In this document: positions 1 through 5,605 of the stretch, piece by piece | Layout of the letters: each line of letters starts with the position of its first letter | Numbering within the stretch: position 1 is the first letter of the stretch | Assembly (NCBI GenBank): GCA_037445185.1 | Contig: JBBIKZ010000141.1 | Location: 1 to 5,605, forward strand | Origin: JANWZL01 sp037445185 | Lineage (GTDB): Bacteria; Pseudomonadota; Gammaproteobacteria; Burkholderiales; Thiobacillaceae | DNA: 5,605 nucleotides | Reading direction: 5' to 3' | Made by a program: the position numbers and the translations under genes | Notes under the pieces: model-generated | Told to the model about the DNA's origin: nothing | Seen by the model: only the letters and a program-made list of their open reading frames with translations | Database searches by the model: none

Positions 1-1913
1 GCGAATCCCCCGGCGGCTTCGCCGCCACCCCCTTTGTCAAGGGGGCTGGGGGTGGCCCGTAGGGCCGGGGGGTTCGATGTCGACCCCTCACGCAGGGTTT
101 CCGCCCCACCGGACGGCGCGGCGTCCAGCTTGAGCGAGACGCCCCAGGCCAGGCGATGGAAGCCGTCCAGCACCTCCAGCCAGGGGCTGACCGGATTGGG
201 TTCGTCCTCCATGCGCGCCTGCCAGATCGCCAGGACGCGGGGGATGTGGGACAGGATGTCGACCATCGCCTGGCGCAGCTCGGCATGCCGTTGGGCGGTT
301 CCCGGCAGTCCCAGTTCCGTACGGACGCGGTCGTTGAACACGCCGCCTCCGCTGGCGGGCGGCAGATGCGCGGCGTCGGTCCCCAGTAGGATGGCGGCAT
401 CGAAATCGCGCAGTCGGGCGCCGCTGGGCGAGACGAGGCGGATGGGGCTGGCGATGCTGTCGTCGCGGAAGCTGCCCTGATCGAGTTGCAGCGCGAGCCA
501 CTCGCGCCAGGTGCCGAAGGCGTATCGCGTATGGTGTGCCGAGGCCTGGGTGCCCAATGCCTGCAGCAGCGTCCACAGTTGCCGCCCGGCCACGTCGGCG
601 GCGAAGGCCTGGTCGGCGCCCAGGTCGGTCAGCGCTGCCAGCAGGGCCTGCTGCCAGTCGGCCAGGGTTCGTGCTGGTCCTGACAGGCGCGCGCGTGCCG
701 CGTCGAGTCGGGCGAGCATGGGCAGGGCGGCGCGAGCGGCCTGCCCGGCCAGTGACGCGAACCGATGACAGCCCGAGACCACCCCCTCCCGGCTGATCGC
801 CCGCTCCAATTCGGCCACCGCCTCGAGACGGGCAGCCGGGGCCAGATCGGGGTAGACGAAGGGTGACTTGAGCAGATCGAGCAGGTCACGGTGATAGCAA
901 TCGTCCTGCACGAGGGCGAACAGCCGGTCCAGGACATGGGCCACGGCAGCGGTCGCCAGGCTCCAGCCGGTCTCGTCCTCGATCAGGATACGGTCACGCT
1001 CTAGCAGGGCGCGCAGCCGCCGGGCTGCCATCCGGTCCAGGGCGACGATGGCGATGCGCTCCTGCCCTTGTGCCACCCAGTTTCGCACCTCGGTCGCGGC
1101 GGCCAGCGCCTGCGCTTCCAGATCCGGTGCCGCGAGCAGGCGAACATGGGGCGCGAGCGGGCTCGCCGGGCAGCGCTGGCGCAAGGCCGCCGCCCGCTCC
1201 GGCATGGGCACCCCGCTATCGGACGGCCAGGCCGCCTCCAGCAGGGCACGGCGTTCGGGCAGGGCGGGCAGCCAGGGCAGCGCGCGCACCGGGTGCCGCA
1301 TCGCCCACTGCGCCAGGAAACCCTCATCCAGGCGGCTCAGGCGCGTGAGGCCCAGGGTGTAGAGGGGGCCTGCGGCGCCACAGGCGGCTTGCGCCAGACG
1401 CAGCGCCCGGTCACGCACGGGATCGTTCACGCGTCCCTGTTGCATGGCCCGCCACAGCTCCAGCACCAGTCTGGATTCCGCCTCCAGCAGCCGGTTGCTG
1501 CGGCTGCCGTAGGCCGCCTTCACCTGGGCGAGCAAACCCTGCGGCGCCTCCCCGGGCTGCAGGCCTTCGGCCGAAAGCTCGTCGATCAGGTCGAGCAGCT
1601 CGCGGGCCACCGCCCACAGGGCTTGCGTCCGGCACACGCCGGCCTGCAGGAGGACGTCGTGGACTTCGGCCAGACGCTGGCAGTCGTGTTCGACGGGACC
1701 GGGGGCGGGGACCTCGGCGACGAGCGTGTGCAGGGTGTGCAGCCGCGGCGGCAGGAAGACCGGCCGGTCCACCAGGCTGCGCAGCGCGGCCAGGAGGGGC
1801 GCGGCCGCGTGCAGATGCGGCAGCAGCACGGTGCAGGCGCTCAGATCGGGCACACGGCCGGCCTCCCAACGGAGCAGTTCGGCCGCGGCCTGCTGGAAAG
1901 GGTGCGGCGGCAT
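1..1913 (-). CDS. AddB-like probable DNA repair protein (RecB-type nuclease family), 3' end beyond window
   Basis: The minus strand from the ATG at 1911-1913 is open for 637 codons to the window edge with no stop, in typical high-GC codon use. The start fits the family: the protein opens with an amphipathic stretch and 'PDLSACTVLLPHLHAA' (residues 22-37), like other AddB-type N termini. Residues 256-293 (HVRLLAAPDLEAQALAAATEVRNWV...) resemble the helicase-like segment that follows the insertion domain. Residues 308-320 (RILIEDETGWSLA) match the AddB 'gIp...G..La' segment. Residues 489-537 (IRLVSPSGARLRDFDAAILLGTDAAHLP, then NDRVRTELGLP) match the 'fD.vil.G...g.~P...R..lGLp' block. No Walker A (GKT/GKS) is present, so helicase activity is unlikely. 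Family members are about 900 residues, with a C-terminal PD-(D/E)XK nuclease domain that would lie outside this window. The role is inferred to be end-processing in recombinational repair. The family call rests on remembered motifs, not a search. The gene contains a palindromic repeat near the edge (residues 613-637). No strong ribosome site precedes the ATG. Confidence 0.82.
   Translation of the reverse strand, partial: MPPHPFQQAAAELLRWEAGRVPDLSACTVLLPHLHAAAPLLAALRSLVDRPVFLPPRLHTLHTLVAEVPAPGPVEHDCQRLAEVHDVLLQAGVCRTQALWAVARELLDLIDELSAEGLQPGEAPQGLLAQVKAAYGSRSNRLLEAESRLVLELWRAMQQGRVNDPVRDRALRLAQAACGAAGPLYTLGLTRLSRLDEGFLAQWAMRHPVRALPWLPALPERRALLEAAWPSDSGVPMPERAAALRQRCPASPLAPHVRLLAAPDLEAQALAAATEVRNWVAQGQERIAIVALDRMAARRLRALLERDRILIEDETGWSLATAAVAHVLDRLFALVQDDCYHRDLLDLLKSPFVYPDLAPAARLEAVAELERAISREGVVSGCHRFASLAGQAARAALPMLARLDAARARLSGPARTLADWQQALLAALTDLGADQAFAADVAGRQLWTLLQALGTQASAHHTRYAFGTWREWLALQLDQGSFRDDSIASPIRLVSPSGARLRDFDAAILLGTDAAHLPPASGGGVFNDRVRTELGLPGTAQRHAELRQAMVDILSHIPRVLAIWQARMEDEPNPVSPWLEVLDGFHRLAWGVSLKLDAAPSGGAETLREGSTSNPPALRATPSPLDKGGGGEAAGGF
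2..76. repeat. 75-bp cloverleaf-forming palindromic element inside the repair gene
   Basis: The outer arms pair over 10 bp: 2-11 (CGAATCCCCC) with 67-76 (GGGGGGTTCG, one G-T wobble). Inside are three hairpins: 12-17 with 21-26 (GGCGGC/GCCGCC), 28-34 with 39-45 (CCCCCTT/AAGGGGG) and 54-58 with 62-66 (GGCCC/GGGCC). The layout resembles dispersed palindromic or MITE-like elements built around CCCCCTTT...AAGGGGG, which are seen in many proteobacterial genomes. Its length is a multiple of three, and in the gene's frame it reads SNPPALRATPSPLDKGG..., a low-complexity Gly/Pro-rich insert without a stop. The plus strand also carries four runs of at least three G (41-45, 48-52, 62-64, 67-72), so it could form a G-quadruplex. 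The exact left boundary is uncertain because it sits at the window edge. Confidence 0.75.
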
Positions 1914-1949
1914 GACGCCATTGTGCCCCAACCCGCCTGGCAGGATGAC

Positions 1950-1977
1950 AAAAGAAAAGCCCCGGTAGTGCCGGGGC
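1950..1977 (-). terminator. Intrinsic terminator reading on the minus strand
   Basis: The minus strand reads GCCCCGG-CACTA-CCGGGGC (1977-1959), a 7-bp all-GC stem with a 5-nt loop, followed directly by TTTTCTTTTG (1958-1949). A strong GC stem plus a U-rich tail is the standard Rho-independent pattern. On the plus strand the hairpin is followed by AAAGAG, so it does not terminate in that direction. It lies between the minus-strand promoter at 2117-2145 and the ATG of the repair gene at 1913. It would therefore end a short transcript or attenuate the repair gene. Confidence 0.75.
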
Positions 1978-2110
1978 AAAGAGAGGAGGAGGATGTCAGT
2001 CGCGCCCTGGCGACCAACAATCCCTATCGGGCGCCAGATGGCTCAAGCGTTCGATACGGGATTCGACGACATGAAACGCACATACCGATGTCACGAATAT
2101 GTACATTTCA
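1950..2110 (-). ncRNA. Candidate small RNA or attenuator leader with a CCUCCUCCUC tract
   Basis: A near-consensus promoter (2145-2117) predicts a transcript start near 2110, and an intrinsic terminator ends it near 1950, giving about 160 nt with no convincing reading frame. Directly before the terminator stem the RNA carries CCUCCUCCUC (1992-1983), complementary to Shine-Dalgarno sequences. This is the layout of trans-acting small RNAs that mask ribosome binding sites. Upstream, two mutually exclusive stems can form: CUGGCG (2037-2032) with CGCCAG (2012-2007), enclosing a CCC/GGG stem, or GUCGC with GCGAC (within about 2014-1999). Alternatively this is the 5' leader of the repair gene, whose ATG lies 36 bases past the U tract, and the terminator is an attenuator. 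A 36-codon minus frame (MYIFVTSVCAFHVV...) starts close to the predicted 5' end but has no ribosome site. I recognise no named RNA family. Confidence 0.5.
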
Positions 2111-2115
2111 GATAC

Positions 2116-2125
2116 TAATATATTA
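2116..2125. promoter_or_regulatory. 10-bp perfect palindrome over the minus-strand -10 box
   Basis: TAATATATTA is a perfect inverted repeat that covers the -10 element of the minus-strand promoter. It could be an operator half-site pair, but short AT palindromes arise easily around -10 boxes. No flanking extension of the symmetry is evident, so a regulator is only a possibility. Confidence 0.2.
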
Positions 2126-2145
2126 AATCTTCTGCATCGCGTCAA
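2117..2145 (-). promoter_or_regulatory. Strong sigma70-type promoter on the minus strand
   Basis: The -35 box TTGACG (2145-2140) and -10 box TATATT (2122-2117) are separated by exactly 17 bp. Each differs from consensus by one base. The segment stands out as AT-rich in otherwise GC-rich DNA. Predicted transcription starts near 2110 and reads leftward through the candidate small RNA towards the repair gene. Confidence 0.7.
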
Positions 2146-2249
2146 GTCGGTGTATGTGTCGAGTATCCGAGGGGCTCGGCATGGTGTGGCGGCAGCAGGG
2201 TAGCCGAGTCACTGGGCGGCGGGGGTGGTGAGGTGTAAGCGCGTGGCAA
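2146..2249. other. Spacer between divergent promoters, with short inverted repeats
   Basis: No gene is seen here. CCGAG (2167-2171) can pair with CTCGG (2175-2179) over a 3-nt loop. CTCGGC (2175-2180) can instead pair with GCCGAG (2203-2208). No U tract follows, so neither is a terminator. A G-rich stretch follows at 2214-2234. This could be a protein-binding or leader structure, but nothing stronger can be said. Confidence 0.25.
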
Positions 2250-2278
2250 TCGACAGGACGGGGGCGTTCTGCTACCCT
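2250..2278 (+). promoter_or_regulatory. Possible sigma70 promoter of the SulP genes, with extended -10
   Basis: TCGACA (2250-2255, five of six bases to the -35 consensus) is 17 bp from TACCCT (2273-2278). The -10 box itself is poor but is preceded by TG one base upstream (TGC-TACCCT), an extended -10. Predicted transcription would start near 2285. That places the TTG at 2278 outside the message and favours the ATG at 2341 as the start of the first transporter. Confidence 0.35.
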
Positions 2279-2340
2279 TGTCCGTTACAGTCCGCGGCGT
2301 CAGCCCAGAAATAACGACCCATTACGCACCGAACACCTCC

Positions 2341-4473
2341 ATGCACCCCCTGCTGCTGCGCGTTTTCCCCTTTTTGCGCTGGTTCCCCCTCAAGGCCGAG
2401 ACCCTCAAGCTGGATTTCATCGCCGGGCTCACGGTCGCGCTGGTGCTCATCCCCCAGTCCATGGCCTATGCCCAGCTCGCCGGCATGCCGGCGTACTATG
2501 GCCTCTACGCCGCCTTCCTGCCGGTGGCGGTGGCGGCCATGTGGGGTTCCTCGCATCAGCTGGGCACCGGCCCGGTGGCGGTGGTCTCGCTGCTGACGGC
2601 CTCCTCGCTGTCGGTCTTCGCCGCCCCCGGCTCACCCGACTTCATCGCCCTGGCCATCCTGCTCGCCCTGCTGGTGGGGATCGTGCAATGCCTGCTCGGG
2701 GTATTCAAGCTGGGGGTGGTGGTCAACTTCCTCTCCCACCCCGTCATCGTCGGCTTCACCAACGCCGCGGCCATCATCATCGCGCTGTCCCAGGTGAGCA
2801 AGCTCTTCGGCGTGCCCATGGGGCGCAGCGAGCATTTCATGCTGGACATGTGGGGGGTGTTCAAACAGCTGGGCGACACCCACTTCCCCACCTTGCTGAT
2901 GGGGCTGGGCGCCATCCTGATCATGTGGGCGATCCGGAAATACCGGCCCAAGTGGCCCGGGGTGCTGATCGCCGTGGTCATCACCACCGTGGTGTCCTGG
3001 GCGATCGGCTTCGAGAAGAACGCCGATGGCCGGCTGGAGCAGGTGCGCGACCCGCAACTCCGTGCCCTGGTGTTGGCGGTGGACGAAGGGGGGCGGCGTG
3101 TCGATGCGCTGGCCCAGTCGCTGGCCGCCAAACAGGACGCACTCAGTGCGGCGCAAAAGCGCGCGGCGGACTCGGCCGAGCTGCTGCGCCTGGAGGCGGA
3201 GGTGGGCCTTGCCCGTCTGGCGGCCAAACAGGCCGAGGAGAAGCTCAACGAGCTTGTGCAGCAACTGCGGCAGATTCCGGTGGTGCGCGAGGCCGGCCAC
3301 AAGGGTGAGACGGTTGCCGTCTACATCGCCGGACGCGCCCCGGCCGGTGTCAAGCTGGAGGATGCCACCTACCGTATCCGCAAGGTGGCCAAAGGCCAGT
3401 TCAAGCTGGTGGGGGGCGGCGAGGTGGTGGGCGCCATCCCCGAGGGCCTGCCCAGCCTGTCCCTGCCGCAATTCGATCTGGACAAGGCCCGCGCCCTGCT
3501 CTCGACAGCCTTCGTCATTTCTCTCGTGGGGTTCATGGAGGCCATCTCCATCGCCAAGGCCATGGCCGCCAAGACCAAGCAGCGCCTGGACCCGAACCAG
3601 GAACTCATCGGTCAGGGCCTGGCCAACGTGGTGGGTAGTCTGTCGCAGTCCTTCCCGGTATCCGGATCCTTCTCCCGCTCGGCGGTGAACCTGAACGCCG
3701 GCGCGGTGACCGGGATGTCCTCCGTGTTCACGGCGCTGATCGTGCTGGTGACCCTGCTCCTGCTCACCCCGCTGCTTTACCACCTGCCGCAGGCGGTGCT
3801 GGCCGCGATCATCATCATGGCGGTGGTCGGGCTGGTCAACGTGCAGGCCATCAAACACGCCTGGCAGGCGCACCGGCACGACGGCGCCGCCGCCGTCGTC
3901 ACCTTTTTCGCCACCCTGGCCTTCGCCCCGCATCTGGACGTCGGCATCATGGTCGGCGCGGGGCTCGCCATCGTGCTCTTCCTGCTGCGCACCATGATGC
4001 CGCGGGTGGCCCTGCTCGGCCGCTATTCGGACGGCACGCTGCGCGACCTCAAGGTGCACCCGCATCTGGCCACCAGCAAGCACGTCATGGCCATGCGCTT
4101 CGATGGCTCGCTCTATTTCGCCAACGTCTCCTTTTTCGAGGACGCGGTGTTGGAGGCCTTGGCCTCGCACCCGCAGGCGAAGTTCGTCCTCATCGTCGGC
4201 GATGGCATCAATCAGCTCGATGCCTCCGGCGAGGCGGTGGTACATCACCTGGTGGAGCGGCTGCGCGAAAGCGGGGTGGAGCTGGTCTTCTCGGGCCTGA
4301 AAAAGCAGGTCCTGGACGTGATGCGCAGCACGGGTCTGATCGACCTGGTCGGCCAGCACAACATCTTCGCCACCGAGAACCAGGCCCTCGCCGCCATCTA
4401 CGAACGGCTAGGCGAGGAGGCGGCGGACGACCTGCTCTGCCCCGTGCTTCCAGGGGGCAGGGCCTTACCGTAA
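2341..4473 (+). CDS. SulP (SLC26) family anion transporter with STAS domain and a large periplasmic-loop insertion
   Basis: This 710-residue inner-membrane transporter belongs to the SulP family, whose members move sulfate, bicarbonate or dicarboxylates. Hallmarks in order are: IPQSMAYAQLAGMPAYYGLYAAFLP (38-61), GSS.QLGTGPVAVVSLLT (69-86), VNFLSHPVIVGFTNAAAIII (128-147), GAIPEGLPSLSLP (364-376), MEAISIAKAMA (399-409), NQELIGQGLANVVGS (419-433) and GSFSRSAVN (442-450). A cytoplasmic STAS domain spans about 570-690, including the phosphorylation-loop-like LDASGE (626-631). Usual members are about 560-590 residues. The excess is residues 225-358, between TM7 and TM8. The frame is also open to a TTG at 2278, but that codon overlaps the likely -10 box. 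The ATG at 2341 aligns best with the paralogue downstream (FPFLRWFPL shared), although no clear ribosome site precedes it. Substrate is not assignable. In autotrophs such proteins often serve bicarbonate uptake, but no carbon-fixation gene is visible here. Confidence 0.93.
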   Translation: MHPLLLRVFPFLRWFPLKAETLKLDFIAGLTVALVLIPQSMAYAQLAGMPAYYGLYAAFLPVAVAAMWGSSHQLGTGPVAVVSLLTASSLSVFAAPGSPDFIALAILLALLVGIVQCLLGVFKLGVVVNFLSHPVIVGFTNAAAIIIALSQVSKLFGVPMGRSEHFMLDMWGVFKQLGDTHFPTLLMGLGAILIMWAIRKYRPKWPGVLIAVVITTVVSWAIGFEKNADGRLEQVRDPQLRALVLAVDEGGRRVDALAQSLAAKQDALSAAQKRAADSAELLRLEAEVGLARLAAKQAEEKLNELVQQLRQIPVVREAGHKGETVAVYIAGRAPAGVKLEDATYRIRKVAKGQFKLVGGGEVVGAIPEGLPSLSLPQFDLDKARALLSTAFVISLVGFMEAISIAKAMAAKTKQRLDPNQELIGQGLANVVGSLSQSFPVSGSFSRSAVNLNAGAVTGMSSVFTALIVLVTLLLLTPLLYHLPQAVLAAIIIMAVVGLVNVQAIKHAWQAHRHDGAAAVVTFFATLAFAPHLDVGIMVGAGLAIVLFLLRTMMPRVALLGRYSDGTLRDLKVHPHLATSKHVMAMRFDGSLYFANVSFFEDAVLEALASHPQAKFVLIVGDGINQLDASGEAVVHHLVERLRESGVELVFSGLKKQVLDVMRSTGLIDLVGQHNIFATENQALAAIYERLGEEAADDLLCPVLPGGRALP
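3013..3414 (+). other. Coiled-coil insertion in the TM7-TM8 loop of the SulP transporter
   Basis: Residues 225-358 of the transporter have no counterpart in ordinary SulP proteins, where the TM7 segment (IAVVITTVVSWAIG) is followed within a few residues by the 'GeIP.GLP' motif. The insertion begins with a charged stretch, then a region rich in Ala, Leu, Glu, Lys and Gln (about 247-311) with hydrophobic residues spaced three and four apart, as in a coiled coil. It ends with about 45 residues (ETVAVYIAGRAPAGVKLEDATYRIRKV...) that look like beta strands. By SLC26 topology (cytoplasmic N terminus, seven segments before the loop) it should lie in the periplasm. Function is unknown; oligomerisation or partner binding is a guess. 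Confidence 0.75.
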
Positions 4474-4800
4474 CGTGACCCAGTGATGCCGGAGGCCAGT
4501 GCGGGTGCCGTCCTGAAAACCCTGTTCCCCTTCCTGCGCTGGTTCCCCCTGCGGACGGCCACCCTGAAGGCGGACCTGATCGCCGGGGTGACCGTCGCCC
4601 TGGTGCTGATACCGCAATCCATGGCCTACGCCCAGCTGGCGGGCATGCCGGCATATTACGGCCTGTATGCGGCCTTCCTGCCGGTGGCGGTGGCGGCCCT
4701 GTGGGGGTCGTCGAACCAACTGGCCACCGGGCCCGTGGCCATCGTCGCCCTGCTCACCGCTTCCGCCCTGCAACCGCTCGCCACGGCGGGCAGCGCCGAA

Positions 4801-4803
4801 TAG
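4801..4803 (+). other. In-frame amber stop in the second SulP gene
   Basis: TAG falls between SAE and VAYAVLLALIVG, in the loop before a membrane segment. A single change from CAG or TAC would restore Gln or Tyr, both acceptable at this loop position. No frameshift accompanies it, and homology continues directly after it in the same frame. Confidence 0.85.
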
Positions 4804-5136
4804 GTCGCCTATGCCGTGCTGCTCGCCCTCATCGTCGGTGCCATCCAGCTCGGCCTGGACGTGCTGCGGCTGGGGGTGGTGGTCAACTTCCTCTCGCATC
4901 CGGCGGTGGTTGGCTTCACCAACGTGGCGGCCATCATCATCGGCCTGTCGCAACTGTACAAGCTGCTGGGTATGTCCATGCCCAAGAGTGATGTCTTCTT
5001 CAAGGGCATCCTCGGGGTGCTCGCCCAGCTGCCGGAGACGCACGTGCCCACCCTCCTGATGGGTGTCGGCGCGATCGCGCTCATGCTCTTGATGAAAAGG
5101 CATCTGCCGCGCTGGCCCAACGTGCTGGTGGCGGTG

Positions 5137-5154
5137 GTGCTGACCACGCTGCTC
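5137..5154 (+). other. Deletion junction fusing TM7 to a late membrane segment
   Basis: Here GTGCTGACCACGCTGCTC encodes VLTTLL. The left side matches the first copy's IAVVITT (residues 210-216) and the right side matches TPLLYHLPQAVLA (476-488). About 261 codons relative to the first copy are absent, and the frame is kept. In the first copy the right-hand site reads CTGCTCACCCCGCTGCTT. A repeated CTGACC/CTCACC-like word at both sites could have driven slippage or recombination. Confidence 0.75.
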
Positions 5155-5605
5155 TACCACCTGCCCCAGGCCGTGCTGGCCGGCATCATCATGCTGGCGG
5201 TGCTGAGCCTGTTCAACTTCGCCGCCATGAAGCATGCCTGGCAGGCGCACAGGCACGACGGCGTGGCGGCCGGCGTGACCTTTCTCGCCACCCTCGTCTT
5301 CGCCCCCAACCTCGATTACGGCATCCTGGTGGGCGCCGCGGTGGCCATCGTGCTGTTCCTGCTGCGCCGCATGCGCCCGCGCGTGGCAAGGCTCAGCCGA
5401 CATGCCGACGGCACCCTGCGCGATGCCCGCGTGCACAACCTGCCCGAGTCGGAGACCATCGTCGCCCTGCGCTTCGACGGCTCGCTCTATTTCGCCAACG
5501 TGTCCTATTTCGAGGACGCCATCCTCGGCGCGCTGGCCGAGAGTCCGGCGGCCCGCTATGTCCTGGTGGTGGGTGACGGCATCAACGAACTGGACGCCTC
5601 CGGCG

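Larger units (their letters stand above)
4486..5605 (+). pseudogene. Second SulP transporter, disrupted by an amber codon and an internal deletion (runs off the right edge)
   Basis: It starts at ATG 4486 (GTG 4483 is also possible), 12 bases after the stop of the first transporter, so the two look co-transcribed and translationally coupled. The first part is a close paralogue: over the 82 residues beginning FPFLRWFPL only 12 differ. TAG at 4801-4803 interrupts the frame after 105 codons, at a place where the paralogue has Phe101. The same frame then stays open to 5605 and continues the SulP sequence (VAYAVLLALIVG...). At about 5140-5150, TM7 (VAVVLTT) runs straight into LLYHLPQAVLA, which lies 261 residues later in the first copy. 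TM8 to about TM12, NQELIG and GSFSRS are all missing. The STAS domain is retained to LDASG at the edge. Even with the stop read through, a working transporter is not expected. The stop alone could be a sequencing error; the deletion could not easily be one. Confidence 0.85.

Noticed and set aside
28..45. CCCCCTTTGTCAAGGGGG hairpin as an intrinsic terminator
   Set aside because: No U tract follows on either strand and the hairpin is embedded in a larger palindromic element inside an open reading frame.
1993..2118. 41-codon plus-strand frame preceded by GAGGAGGAGG
   Set aside because: The purine tract abuts the ATG with too little spacing, the peptide has no recognisable features, and the strand has no promoter here. 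The tract is better explained as the complement of the CCUCCUCCUC segment of the minus-strand RNA.
1068..2126. 352-codon plus-strand open frame antisense to the repair gene
   Set aside because: Its translation is Gln/Arg/Gly-rich without recognisable motifs, and it crosses the terminator and promoter region. The minus-strand frame over the same bases shows clear AddB-like blocks, so this is a high-GC shadow.
2214..2234. G-rich stretch as a G-quadruplex upstream of the transporter genes
   Set aside because: Only two runs of three or more G are present; the remaining runs are GG, so the motif is weak.
2278..2340. TTG at 2278 as start of the first SulP protein
   Set aside because: It overlaps the likely -10 box, the extra 21 residues have no counterpart in the tandem paralogue, and the ATG at 2341 aligns with the conserved N terminus.
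2632..4359. 575-codon minus-strand open frame opposite the first SulP gene
   Set aside because: The His/Gln/Asp-rich composition is typical of the antisense of a membrane protein gene in GC-rich DNA. The plus-strand SulP motifs are unambiguous.
4465..5436. 323-codon minus-strand open frame opposite the second SulP copy
   Set aside because: It has the same His/Gln/Gly-rich antisense composition. The plus strand keeps SulP and STAS homology in one frame.

Overview
The window is high-GC DNA from a proteobacterium. A gammaproteobacterium of the sulfur-oxidising or halophilic purple-sulfur type is my best guess, resting on codon use and on the two gene families present; nothing in the sequence fixes the taxon. 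There are two divergent transcription units separated by a regulatory region of about 430 bases (1914-2340).

Left unit, minus strand: positions 1913 down to 1 are one uninterrupted reading frame of 637 codons that leaves the window at its left edge. It encodes the N-terminal two thirds of an AddB-like (RecB-nuclease superfamily) 'probable DNA repair protein'. Just before the edge the frame runs through a 75-base, cloverleaf-forming palindromic element (2-76) that adds exactly 25 codons. Upstream of the gene lies a near-consensus sigma70 promoter on the minus strand (2117-2145). About 135 to 160 bases downstream of it is an intrinsic terminator (1950-1977), still ahead of the repair gene. Promoter, leader and terminator therefore define either a small RNA of about 160 nt carrying a CCUCCUCCUC (anti-Shine-Dalgarno-like) tract, or an attenuated 5' leader of the repair gene.

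Right unit, plus strand: a weak sigma70-like promoter (2250-2278) precedes two tandem SulP (SLC26-type) anion transporter genes 12 bases apart. The first (2341-4473, 710 aa) is intact. It is about 130 residues longer than usual because of a coiled-coil-containing insertion in the predicted periplasmic loop between TM7 and TM8. The second (4486 onward, running off the right edge) is a close paralogue and a pseudogene. It has an in-frame amber codon at 4801 and an in-frame deletion of about 260 codons, which joins TM7 directly to the penultimate membrane segment and removes TM8 to about TM12. Its STAS domain is still in frame and well conserved, so the decay looks recent.

The two units have no obvious functional link. 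The SulP substrate (sulfate, bicarbonate or a dicarboxylate) cannot be read from the sequence. The points most worth follow-up are the small RNA or attenuator locus, the in-frame palindromic element, and the periplasmic coiled-coil insertion in the transporter.
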